Below are positions 17,949 through 25,776 of a stretch of 60,922 bases of DNA, in pieces. A program made the translations under genes and the position numbers. This stretch comes from Bacteroidales bacterium (GTDB lineage: Bacteria; Bacteroidota; Bacteroidia; Bacteroidales; UBA3824). The stretch covers positions 1 through 60,922 of the forward strand of contig JAGCDD010000369.1 of NCBI GenBank assembly GCA_017651345.1. The letters are read 5' to 3'. Position 1 is the first letter of the stretch. Each line of letters begins with the position of its first letter. The notes under the pieces are model-generated. The model was not told where the DNA came from. It worked only from the letters and a program-made list of their open reading frames with translations, and made no database searches.

Positions 17949-18020
17949 GAATTTAGGAAAGGCTGTTTTTAACCCCAAAAAAGAACCCCCAAATTCTTTT
18001 GTATGTTAAAAGAAAAACAT

Positions 18021-18028
18021 TATATTTG
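18021..18028 (+). promoter_or_regulatory. Promoter of the small antitoxin-like gene
   Basis: TATATTTG with TTTG 19 bases upstream (17998-18001), a near-ideal Bacteroidota promoter. It is 28 bases upstream of the ATG at 18057. Confidence 0.75.
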
Positions 18029-18056
18029 CGCTTGAAAACAAAACATTTACCTAAAA

Positions 18057-18239
18057 ATGACTATACCAGAGCAATATCGCTGCAACCCGTATGAAATCAG
18101 TCCATCTGGCGACCCATTCTTTGCTGATAAGAGGAATGTGGAGTACGTAAGGAAATGCGCAGAGTCGGCAGCCAATGAGAAAGATGTGATTACAATTCAC
18201 GGACACGACGAACTTGACAAATTTCTTGAAACACTATGA
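18057..18239 (+). CDS. Small protein, antitoxin-like
   Basis: 60 aa. The N-terminal stretch NPYEISPSGDPFFADKRNVE and the ending ITIHGHDELDKFLETL resemble small antitoxin-type proteins that precede RelE-like toxins in Bacteroidota, as I recall them; no DNA-binding motif is obvious. It has a strong promoter and its stop overlaps the ATG of the next frame (ATGA at 18236-18239), the translational coupling usual in toxin-antitoxin pairs. The partner frame is broken (see 18236-18409). If it is an antitoxin it is now an orphan. The assignment rests on memory of the family and on layout. Confidence 0.5.
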   Translation: MTIPEQYRCNPYEISPSGDPFFADKRNVEYVRKCAESAANEKDVITIHGHDELDKFLETL

Positions 18240-18409
18240 CATACAACCTGCAATACAAGCCATCAGCGTTAAAGGAAGCATTATCCATACAAACAAACTA
18301 GGTCGCGGCGATTAAAAAATGGAGGATAAATTACCTTACACAAAAATATGTATTAGCAATTTTGTTCGTAACATCACAATTAGGCTCAGGATTACCTGCT
18401 TCAATTTGA
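18236..18409 (+). pseudogene. Broken partner frame of the antitoxin-like gene
   Basis: Starts with an ATG overlapping the upstream stop and reads MTYNLQYKPSALKEALSIQ, reminiscent of RelE/HigB toxin starts, to a TAG at 18299. The same frame then stays open for 35 more codons to a TGA at 18407. One in-frame nonsense codon would explain this, but the second part (WRINYLTQKY and on) is not recognisably RelE-like, so a deletion or rearrangement is equally possible. The end runs into the 3' end of the convergent methyltransferase gene. Confidence 0.35.
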
Positions 18410-19387
18410 AAGAATATTATATATCCTTGTTGCAATTACTTCTGCTAACCTTGGTGGCACTGCGTTGCCAACCATTTTGTAACCATCCTTGATGTCAGAA
18501 TAAATAAACCGAAAAGAATCGGGGAAAGATTGTATTCTCGCACATTCTCTAACACTCAAACGCCTATATAAATGTTCGTAACCTTTGGCAAAAATCCTTT
18601 GGTTGTAAGAAACATATTGCATTTTTGGCGCTTGCGGATGCAAGGGCTCGTTTTTCGCTTGCGCTTGAATCGTAAAAGAAACCTCATCCCAAGAGCGCAC
18701 GCGATTCCTTGACATATATTTTTCGTCAAAATTACCAATATAGACATCGTGGTTTAGATATTTTCCATATTGCTGATTAACTATTTGATTGTCAGAATAA
18801 AATCGAGGTTCTTCGTTTATTCCGCCAATTGCTTGATGCAAAGTTATTGGTTTTTCTGTGGTTGGATTTGGGAAAAGGCAGAATGTATCAAGTTGATTTA
18901 CAATGCCCACAATAATAATACGTTTACGATCTTGCGGAATTTTAAAATCTTTTGTATTAAGCAAAGCATACGTTACATCGTAGTCGGCATTTTCCAATTC
19001 AGAAATAAAATAATTTAGTGTTCCAATATGTCTATCTGATAAAATGCCTTCAACGTTTTCTATCACAAAAAACAATGGCTTCTTTTCTTTTATCAAACGA
19101 ATATAATCGAGGAAAACTTTTCCTCTGTCGTCTTTCAACCCTAAATTTCTACCACCCTCACTCCACGCTTGGCAAGGAGGTCCCCCAATAAAACCGTCAC
19201 AATCAGGTATTTCGACAGTCTTAATAGTGCGAATATCGGCGGATAAGAATTGAGTTTTAGGGTGGTTGTAACGATATGTTTGTTCAACTGTTTTGTCGAA
19301 ATCATTTGCCCAAATTACATCGAAACCTGCCCTCGAAAAGCCTAAATCTAAGCCGCCACAACCGCAGAAAAAAGAACAAACCCTCAT
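18401..19387 (-). CDS. C5-cytosine DNA methyltransferase 2 (specificity unknown)
   Basis: 328 aa. Conserved motifs in order: [13 protein letters not shown] (Cys where Ser/Ala is usual), [17 protein letters not shown] with catalytic Cys72, [46 protein letters not shown] and [16 protein letters not shown]. The target-recognition region (about 185-260) differs from that of the methyltransferase upstream. The ATG overlaps the upstream stop by four bases, so it is the third gene of the HaeIII-like operon. It may add protection at a second site or be the remnant of another system. Confidence 0.92.
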   Translation of the reverse strand: MRVCSFFCGCGGLDLGFSRAGFDVIWANDFDKTVEQTYRYNHPKTQFLSADIRTIKTVEIPDCDGFIGGPPCQAWSEGGRNLGLKDDRGKVFLDYIRLIKEKKPLFFVIENVEGILSDRHIGTLNYFISELENADYDVTYALLNTKDFKIPQDRKRIIIVGIVNQLDTFCLFPNPTTEKPITLHQAIGGINEEPRFYSDNQIVNQQYGKYLNHDVYIGNFDEKYMSRNRVRSWDEVSFTIQAQAKNEPLHPQAPKMQYVSYNQRIFAKGYEHLYRRLSVRECARIQSFPDSFRFIYSDIKDGYKMVGNAVPPRLAEVIATRIYNILSN

Positions 19388-20385
19388 ATGGCTTTGTACT
19401 TTTTCAATGTATTTTTTATCTGTGTGGCAACGTGGTACGCCAAGTTGACAGGCACAGCGTTTCCTATCATTTTATATCCAATATTCACATCATCATAGAT
19501 GAATTTGAATTCGTCTGGAAATGTCTGAACTCTTGCCACTTCACGCACAGTCATTCTACGATAAAGATTTTCTTTGCCCGGGACGAAAATTTGTTTATTT
19601 TTTTCTATTTTTATCATTTTCGGGGCTTGTGGATGGAGTTGGCACTGCCGTCCACTTGCCTGAACTGTAAAGCCGGGTTCGTCCCACTGTCTTACTCGGT
19701 TTCGAGACATAAATATCGGCGAATAACTACCAATAAAATACTCGTGATTAGACACTTGACACTTGTCGCCATTGGTCTTGTTGTGTACGAGTGCGGGAAT
19801 CGCATTGTCTTTCAAATCCCAAATTGCTTCGCGCAATGTTGGCTTGTGTTCCAATGGTTTTGGATATTCAAAATCGTTGATTTTTAAATCTTTTCTAAAA
19901 CCAATATAAAACACTCTATCACGGTCTTCGGGCACATCAAAATCGTTGGCATTTAGCATTTTGAGATTTACATCGTAACCTGCATCGTCAAAAAGTTGCA
20001 TAAAACCCTTGACCGCTTCGGAATGACGAGCGGCGAGCATTCCGGAAACATTTTCGGCGACAAAAAACAAAGGTTTTGTCGCTTTTAAAACTCGAATATA
20101 TTCATAAAATAATTGACCTCTGGCATCTTCGATGCCCTTCAACGAACCCGCTTCGCTCCACGATTGACAAGGAGGTCCACCAATTATCCCAATAATGTCT
20201 TTTGGGAAAACATCTTCACTTATTTTGCGAATGTCATCTTCAAGAAGTTCTGTTTCGGGGAAATTAACCCTAAAAGTAGGACATATCTGTTTATCGTATT
20301 CATTGGCTATAACGGTATGAAAACCGGCGTTGTGGAATCCTAAGTCCAAACCACCCGCACCACTGAAAAGACTTATTAACTTCAT
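19384..20385 (-). CDS. C5-cytosine DNA methyltransferase, M.HaeIII family
   Basis: 333 aa from the ATG at 20385 ([17 protein letters not shown]); a TTG seven codons earlier would overlap the endonuclease gene and is not needed. The sequence follows M.HaeIII closely by memory: [19 protein letters not shown] with Cys73 (Cys71 in M.HaeIII), [36 protein letters not shown] and [17 protein letters not shown] in the target-recognition region. The likely target is GGCC, methylated on the internal cytosine. It starts five bases after the endonuclease stop. The strong resemblance in the recognition region makes the specificity call fairly safe. Confidence 0.93.
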   Translation of the reverse strand: MKLISLFSGAGGLDLGFHNAGFHTVIANEYDKQICPTFRVNFPETELLEDDIRKISEDVFPKDIIGIIGGPPCQSWSEAGSLKGIEDARGQLFYEYIRVLKATKPLFFVAENVSGMLAARHSEAVKGFMQLFDDAGYDVNLKMLNANDFDVPEDRDRVFYIGFRKDLKINDFEYPKPLEHKPTLREAIWDLKDNAIPALVHNKTNGDKCQVSNHEYFIGSYSPIFMSRNRVRQWDEPGFTVQASGRQCQLHPQAPKMIKIEKNKQIFVPGKENLYRRMTVREVARVQTFPDEFKFIYDDVNIGYKMIGNAVPVNLAYHVATQIKNTLKKYKAI

Positions 20386-20390
20386 TTTGT

Positions 20391-21344
20391 TTAGTTCCAA
20401 ATACAATTTATGGTTATAATAGTTGCAGGTAATCCCGCAAGTTGTATGTCAAATTTTAATGTTGGTTTTACGTATGTTTCTGCATTGTGAATACGGAACG
20501 TAAAATACCATCCTCCATCCAAATACAATTCTGCCGTATTGCTTCTTTCGGGCATAAAATCCAATTTAATAATTCGCTTAGGTAATGCTGCAACAGGTAT
20601 TTGAATTTTTGGTTTAGCATTTTTTGCTGGTGCATTCAAAGTACCGTGAATGTTATATGATTGAATCTGAGTTTCCCTTTTTGCGTCAATACTAATTACT
20701 TTATAGAAATCAAACTTACTCAACAGATACTCAACCAATTTTTTGGGGATAGTCGGATTGCTTTCATATTGGCGGTTAATTTCATCTATAAACGCTTGAA
20801 CAAGCGGTTTATACACATCGTTTTCTTTGTCAGGTAACTCGCTGAATTTTGTATTTTTATTTTTCTCTTTTTCAAGATAATCAAAAATAGGTTTAATATC
20901 TGCCCAATATTGTTGTGAGCACGGTACACCATACCATTTGTCACCAAAATCAATTGAGTGAGAAAGACGACTGTGTTTCACTGCAAAATGATTATGCTTA
21001 ATACTCAGTCCTATTTCCCATTGAATATCATTTCTGACAATAATAATGTCGCGGACATCGCCATCTTTCCCTGCTTCATCTTTTTGGATAAAGAGTTCAA
21101 TTATGTCATCGTCTTGTTCTATTATCCTTGGCTCGCAATCGAAAATGGATGGTATCATCGCTAACGCACTTTGATGATAAAGTGTTTTCTCCACGCTTGT
21201 CAGTGTGTCGAATGCTTTTTGTGCGGCTTTGAAACTACTGTTTTCAATTATTTGCACCTTCCGAAACTTGCTAATTTCATCATAAAGTGCATTCAAACAG
21301 ATAAATTCATACGCTCTGCCCTGATTATTGCTAAGATCGCTCAT
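20391..21344 (-). CDS. Type IIP restriction endonuclease, HaeIII family
   Basis: 317 aa from the ATG at 21344 ([20 protein letters not shown]); the in-frame TTG at 21368 is a weaker alternative. Characteristic stretches are [20 protein letters not shown] and [16 protein letters not shown], where D, E and K residues fit a PD-(D/E)XK nuclease core. HaeIII-family enzymes cut GGCC. The cognate methyltransferase follows directly. Endonuclease before methylase on one transcript is unusual because the nuclease is translated first. I found no clear promoter and no controller (C) protein gene upstream. Confidence 0.85.
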   Translation of the reverse strand: MSDLSNNQGRAYEFICLNALYDEISKFRKVQIIENSSFKAAQKAFDTLTSVEKTLYHQSALAMIPSIFDCEPRIIEQDDDIIELFIQKDEAGKDGDVRDIIIVRNDIQWEIGLSIKHNHFAVKHSRLSHSIDFGDKWYGVPCSQQYWADIKPIFDYLEKEKNKNTKFSELPDKENDVYKPLVQAFIDEINRQYESNPTIPKKLVEYLLSKFDFYKVISIDAKRETQIQSYNIHGTLNAPAKNAKPKIQIPVAALPKRIIKLDFMPERSNTAELYLDGGWYFTFRIHNAETYVKPTLKFDIQLAGLPATIITINCIWN

Positions 21345-21368
21345 TTGTGTCGATAAATTTCTGGCCAA

Positions 21369-21590
21369 ATTAAAAAAAAAGAATGACTAAAAAAAATTTT
21401 GTGGGCGCAACAAAATTTACATTTTTACACAAAAACGGCTTACATACACTTACAAGATAGATATAAATATAGATAGCAATTCAAATCTTCAAAACTTCAA
21501 GGCAATTGATTAACTATACTACACATTTTGCGATTTTCGACAAATCGGGTCTACAAGGTATTGTAAGGGGGCTTTTTTTGACATAATAAT
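21369..21590. other. AT-rich gene-free stretch upstream of the restriction operon
   Basis: No convincing coding frame. Runs of A and T dominate near 21370-21400. A possible weak minus-strand -7 element (TAAATTTTG, one base too long) lies near 21415. Nothing else is recognisable before the repeat array at 21596. Confidence 0.4.
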
Positions 21591-21595
21591 CATAA

Positions 21596-21683
21596 GTCCG
21601 AAAAAGTGTGAGTCTTGACCATATTTATGTCCGAAAAAATGTAAAAAACTGAGATTTTATGTCCGAAAAAGTGTAAAAATAAT
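21596..21683. repeat. Array C: three ~33-bp repeats without a linked gene
   Basis: GTCCGAAAAA(G/A)TGT occurs at 21596, 21629 and 21661, spacing 33 and 32 bases, preceded by TAT or TAA and followed by A-rich sequence. The period matches arrays A and B, but no TAnnTTTG element or ATPase gene follows directly on either strand. It may be left over from a lost ATPase gene, or act on array B's gene. Confidence 0.7.
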
Positions 21684-21769
21684 AGGTCAAATATTTAGAA
21701 AACAGACAATTAAACAAAATTAGCAAAAATCAGATTTTAGATGGTGGATTATTCGGTACAAATGGTGGC

Positions 21770-21858
21770 AAATCTTGGTGCCAATTTTTACGTTTTCCAT
21801 TCAAATCTTGATGCCATTTTTTACGTTTTTTTAGTAAAATTCGGTGCCAATTTTTACG
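21770..21858 (+). repeat. Array B: three 33-bp repeats upstream of AAA ATPase 2
   Basis: Units start at 21770, 21803 and 21836, exactly 33 bases apart. The 23-base core is AAATCTTGGTGCCAATTTTT followed by ACG, with a few changes per copy. TTGG-TG-CCAA forms a short inverted repeat in the first unit, followed by AATTTTT as in array A. The array ends nine bases before the -7 element at 21868. Confidence 0.85.
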
Positions 21859-21867
21859 GATTATTAT

Positions 21868-21875
21868 TATATTTG
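21868..21875 (+). promoter_or_regulatory. Promoter of AAA ATPase 2
   Basis: TATATTTG, nine bases after array B and 23 bases before the ATG at 21899. There is no good TTTG at -33, so the promoter may depend on the array region. Confidence 0.65.
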
Positions 21876-21898
21876 CGGTATAAAAAAAATATAACAAT

Positions 21899-23218
21899 AT
21901 GAATAACAAATATTTAAAACGGAATATAGACACCGCTCTTACCGAGTGGTAAAATTCGGCAGAACACAAGCCAATTTTGTTACGTGGAGCAAGGCAGGTG
22001 GGAAAGACGTCGGCAGTGCGAAATCTCGGCAGAAAGTTTGAAAACTATGTAGAGATAGACCTTCATCTACGGCAAGATCTACATCCTTTATTTAACAAAA
22101 TGCGAACTCCTCAGCAACTCTGCGAGGAGATAGCGATGCTTGAAGGCTGCACTTTCAAACCTGGCAAGACGCTCTTTTTTATCGACGTAATTCAAGATTG
22201 CCCAGCAGCGATTGGCTGTTTGAGATATTTTTACGAACATTTTCCCGAACTGCACGTAATAGCCGCTGGTTCGCTTTTGGAATTCGCTCTTGAAGAACTT
22301 CCATCGTTTGGCGTTGGACGTATTCACTCACTATATATGTATCCGTTTTGTTTTTCAGAATTTCTCGAAGCCACTAACAATATGCCACTTGCCGCTGCAA
22401 TAGATTCTGCCTCACCATCATCGCCATTGTCCGACATTGTGCATAACCGTCTTTTAGAATTGTTGCGCACTTTTATAATAATCGGCGGGATGCCTGCCGT
22501 TGTTAAAAAATATGCTGAAACTGCATCGCTGACCAATTGTCAGAAACTGCTTGGCGAACTAATAGCATCATTTAGAGACGATTTTGCAAAATATCGGCGA
22601 CGCATTCCCTCTTCGAGAATCGATGCCGTGTTTATGTCAGTAGCGGCGCAATCACAAGGCAAATTTATGTATTCCAAAATTGACGGTGTGCGCACAGAAC
22701 AGGCTCAGGCGGCATTACAGACCTTAATACTCGCTGGATTGGTATATCCTGTTACTCACACTGCTGCAAACGGCATTCCACTTGGTGCAGAAACCGACGA
22801 ACGATACCGAAGAATGATATTGTTTGACACAGGACTATTACAACGTCTACTCAATCTCGATCTAAGCGACATAATACTTACAAATGATACTGCTTTTATC
22901 AACAAAGGGTCTCTGGCTGAGGTGTTTGTGGGCTGTGAATTTGTAAAAAATATGCCCGCCGATTATCCTGCCGCACTTTATTGTTGGCACCGCGACAAAA
23001 AAGGAAGCGATGCAGAAATCGACTACATAGTGCAGCGTCACAATCAAATATGGCCTGTGGAAGTAAAATCAGGTAAGTCGGGCAAAATGCAGAGTTTAAG
23101 AATCTTTATGGAACAAAAACACTCTCCGTTCGGAATCCGTACCTCGCTCGAAAATTTCTGCGAATACGATAACATAAAGGTGTATCCGCTGTATGCAGCG
23201 GGTAATATTGTGAGATAA
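21899..23218 (+). pseudogene. DUF4143-type AAA ATPase 2, damaged by a nonsense codon and a Walker B change
   Basis: From the ATG at 21899 the frame reads MNNKYLKRNIDTALTEW, then TAA at 21950, then continues in frame with NSAEHKPILLRGARQVGKTS and on to 23218. In relatives this position is normally a charged residue (AAA to TAA would explain it). Walker A (RGARQVGKTS) is intact. Walker B reads FFIDVIQDC, where the usual DE has become DV (GTA). The rest of the DUF4143 protein is intact, including the late segment EIDYIVQRHNQIWPVEVKSG, a nuclease-like D...E-x-K arrangement. Restart at an internal TTG (21977) would lose the N-terminus. Two independent lesions suggest early decay; a sequencing error could explain one. 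Confidence 0.8.
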
Positions 23219-23226
23219 TCACCCCC

Positions 23227-25167
23227 TCACTCCACCACCTTCACCTCTGTTCTTCGGTTCTTAGCCCTGTTTTCGGGGGTGTCGTTATCAACGGCGGGTT
23301 GCGATGAGCCGTAACCTTTGCTGCTGAGGCGGGCAGAGGGGATGCCTTTGGATATTAGGTAGTTGACTATGGCTGTGGCACGGTTTTGACTCAGTTGTTT
23401 GTTGTGGGTTTCAGTGCCGGTATTGTCGGTGTGTCCGCCAATCTCTACCTTTATTTTGGGATTGTCGTTGAGGAACTTAACGAGTTTGCCAAGTTCGTAA
23501 TCAGATTCGCGGCGAAGATTATATTTGTCAGTTTCAAAGAAAATATTGTTGAGCACAATGGTGGTGCCGGTGGCGATTTTTTCGAGGGGAATATCAAGCG
23601 TGATTTTTTCCACCTTGCTGTCTAAGTTTTTGAGACTGAAATTCTTAGAATCCATCATATAGCCATCCGACGATACATTGAGAGCATAATCGTTTCCCAT
23701 TGGTAGATATAATAAAATATTATTATATTTTGGTTCGGTAGATGCAGTTTGGAGAGTGTCGCCGGTGGAGATGTTAACCAACTGAAACTGCGATTTCAAC
23801 GGATTGCCATTAGCCTTGTCGTAAACAGTGCCTTCTACAAAAATTGTTCGCGAGGGACGAATCTGCGGAGGCAGCGAAATTTCGTACAAATCAAGACTAC
23901 GATTTGCGGCTGTATCGCGGTTAGAGGCTATTATGGCAGTGTTTCCAAGTACCGAAATGGCAAGACGAGCCTCGTCGTAGCGGGTGTTGATGGGATAGCC
24001 GAGATTTACGGGCTCGCTCCATTCGCCATTATTAAAATGTGATACAAAAATATCTTGTCCGCCCATTCCCACACGAGCATCGGTGCAGAAATAAAGAGTG
24101 CGGTTGTCAGCGTGAATAAAGGGCGAGGTTTCGTTGCCAGAGGTATTTATTTTAGGTCCACAGTTGAATGGACCGTTCCAAGTGCCGTTGTCGTTGCGGG
24201 TGCAATACCAAATATCTTTGCCACCAAAACCTCCTGTGCGATTGCTAACAAAATATAAGGTATTGTTGTCGGCAGAAAGGCAGGGCTGCGATTCCCAATA
24301 CTCTGAATTTATGGGCGACGAAAACTTTTTTGGAAGTACGAAATAAGGTGCTTGGTCAAGTTCCACATATTTAATATCGCAACAGCGAATCAAGCCGTCG
24401 AGACAAGTGCAACTTGTATACAAAAGTCTTGATCCATCGGCAGTTATATACGGGGCACCTTCGTTGTTCATAGTGTTAACAGCCGCGCCGATGCTCCTTG
24501 CCTGCTGCCACGGAAGAGTGTCGGCAGCACGATTGGTAATGTAAATATCTTCCTGAGTATAAGGCAATAAGGGATTATCTTTGGTTTGCGGCAACTCAAT
24601 GGTGTAAACAAGCGTTTGTCCATTGGCAGAAAGCGCAGGAAAATAATCGTTGTAAACTGTATTTACCTTATTACCAAGATGTTTTGGGTTAATATCTAAT
24701 GGATGCGAAAGAGCATAAATACGAAATTCGGCATTTGCCATATTTTTCATCACGCGGTTTCTGTTGGTTTCGGAAATTCGCGGCAATTGTAATACTTTTT
24801 TATAATAAACCAAAGCCGAATCGTTTTTATAATCAAAAAAGAATGCATCGCCAAGAGCAAGAATCGTGTTTTCGTCCTTAGGTTGCAGATTGAGAGCCTG
24901 TTTGAGCACCGTTACCTCGTTGGCAAAATCCTTGCGTTTGTGGGCAATGTCGGCTTTGAGCCAAAGAGCCTCCAAAAATTTGGCATCCAATTTCAAAGCC
25001 TTGTCGGCAAGTTCGTTGGCGGCATCAAGTTCCTCAGCCTGATAGCGACTCATAGCCTGCTCAAATGTCTGGACGGCCTTTTTATTTGATGACGTGTACT
25101 GCGCGGAGGCTGGAATGGCGACAAATAGTGCCGATATTAGCAAGGTGATATATATTAAGCGTTGCAT
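23227..25167 (-). CDS. porE: PorE-like TPR / beta-propeller / OmpA protein
   Basis: 646 aa with a signal peptide (ending ASAQYTSS). TPR-like helices cover about residues 28-155, a PD40/WD40-like propeller about 170-430 (repeats such as ADNNTLYFVSNRTGGFGGKD), a CarboxypepD_reg-like fold about 445-520, and a C-terminal OmpA peptidoglycan-binding domain (IGGHTDNTGTETHNKQLSQN, RRTEV). This domain order is that of PorE, the type IX secretion component linking the outer-membrane complex to peptidoglycan. PorE is usually a lipoprotein, whereas this one lacks a lipobox Cys, so a paralogue is possible. It is monocistronic, and other T9SS-related genes are at 42137 and 49525. Confidence 0.8.
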   Translation of the reverse strand: MQRLIYITLLISALFVAIPASAQYTSSNKKAVQTFEQAMSRYQAEELDAANELADKALKLDAKFLEALWLKADIAHKRKDFANEVTVLKQALNLQPKDENTILALGDAFFFDYKNDSALVYYKKVLQLPRISETNRNRVMKNMANAEFRIYALSHPLDINPKHLGNKVNTVYNDYFPALSANGQTLVYTIELPQTKDNPLLPYTQEDIYITNRAADTLPWQQARSIGAAVNTMNNEGAPYITADGSRLLYTSCTCLDGLIRCCDIKYVELDQAPYFVLPKKFSSPINSEYWESQPCLSADNNTLYFVSNRTGGFGGKDIWYCTRNDNGTWNGPFNCGPKINTSGNETSPFIHADNRTLYFCTDARVGMGGQDIFVSHFNNGEWSEPVNLGYPINTRYDEARLAISVLGNTAIIASNRDTAANRSLDLYEISLPPQIRPSRTIFVEGTVYDKANGNPLKSQFQLVNISTGDTLQTASTEPKYNNILLYLPMGNDYALNVSSDGYMMDSKNFSLKNLDSKVEKITLDIPLEKIATGTTIVLNNIFFETDKYNLRRESDYELGKLVKFLNDNPKIKVEIGGHTDNTGTETHNKQLSQNRATAIVNYLISKGIPSARLSSKGYGSSQPAVDNDTPENRAKNRRTEVKVVE

Positions 25168-25200
25168 AGTGAATGAAGATCAGTCCTTTTTATTAGGTGT

Positions 25201-25422
25201 TTATAGTTGAGCACCTGTCACAGACTGACGAGTCTGATGGAATATCACAGGTGAGGGCTTTGCTATCGGATAATGTTCTTTTTCATAAGACACAACGATA
25301 TCAGACATTATCATTAGTTCAATAGCGTTATTGTCGTCGGGTGGAGTATTGTCGTCAACCAAAGGCAGAAGGTGCTCTATCCGATCTAAGGCAAACTCAT
25401 ATATTTTCTTTGTAATCTTCAT
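25201..25422 (-). CDS. HigA-type antitoxin lacking its DNA-binding domain
   Basis: 73 aa from the ATG at 25422 (MKITKKIYEFALDRIEHLLP). The N-terminal part up to YEKEHYPIAKPSPV matches HigA antitoxins that normally continue into a helix-turn-helix domain of about 60 residues. Here the frame leaves the family at that point and ends 14 codons later inside a palindrome (25212-25253). It starts 10 bases after the stop of the HigB-like toxin gene. The part that remains would be the toxin-facing or dimer region in this family, but operator binding should be lost. Confidence 0.65.
   Translation of the reverse strand: MKITKKIYEFALDRIEHLLPLVDDNTPPDDNNAIELMIMSDIVVSYEKEHYPIAKPSPVIFHQTRQSVTGAQL
25212..25253. 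repeat. Palindromic element at the 3' end of the truncated antitoxin
   Basis: Outer arms CACCTGT (25212-25218) and ACAGGTG (25247-25253); inner hairpin CAGACT-gacg-AGTCTG (25221-25236). The element covers the exact place where the antitoxin frame leaves its family. There is no T-run on the minus side, so it does not look like a simple terminator. Confidence 0.6.
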
Positions 25423-25432
25423 AACTCTTGGT

Positions 25433-25732
25433 TTATATGTTTGAAACATCTATTTTATCATACTCAGCGTGTGTACCCACAAAACGTATAAAAATATGAC
25501 CTATCGTAAACTTAACAACGACAACAAGCCTATATTTGTTACCTTTAATATTAAATACATAATGTTGGTTTCCTACATAGTCTGTTGCCGGATAATCTTT
25601 TTTTATATCAGAGAGATTGTGCCAAAGAGTATTCTCAGCAACATCGTACCATTGTTCAAGAGGTAACTTAGCATCTCCGTGCCCACCCGAACTGTAAAAC
25701 TCAACCAGTTTTCTATGTGATACTACTCTCAT
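25433..25732 (-). CDS. HigB-family toxin (mRNA interferase)
   Basis: 99 aa. MRVVSHRKLVEFYSS at the start, LPLEQWYDVAENTLWHNLSD, NQHYVFNIKGNKYRLVVVV and HIFIRFVGTHAEYDKI match the HigB_toxin family of RelE-fold ribosome-dependent mRNA interferases. Late conserved residues (YRL, THAEYD) are present, so it may be active. Toxin-before-antitoxin order is typical of higBA. The partner downstream lacks its DNA-binding half. No clear promoter was identified in the 44 bases upstream. Confidence 0.87.
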   Translation of the reverse strand: MRVVSHRKLVEFYSSGGHGDAKLPLEQWYDVAENTLWHNLSDIKKDYPATDYVGNQHYVFNIKGNKYRLVVVVKFTIGHIFIRFVGTHAEYDKIDVSNI

Positions 25733-25776
25733 TACAATCGCAAAGATATAATATTATCTAATAAAATCAAAATAAA

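Noticed and set aside
17751-17978. Minus-strand frame encoding an 11-residue repeat (CGLHSAIFLKN-like)
   Set aside because: It is the translation of the 33-bp array A and crosses the ATPase promoter and start. The palindromic DNA explains it better than a protein repeat.
21596-21858. CRISPR-like regular repeats
   Set aside because: Units are directly adjacent, with only about 10 variable bases between cores, three copies per array and no cas genes. This is not a repeat-spacer structure.
21730-21969. Minus-strand frame encoding an 11-residue repeat (KNWHQDLNGKR-like)
   Set aside because: Same situation: it is array B read in one frame, overlapping the start of ATPase 2.
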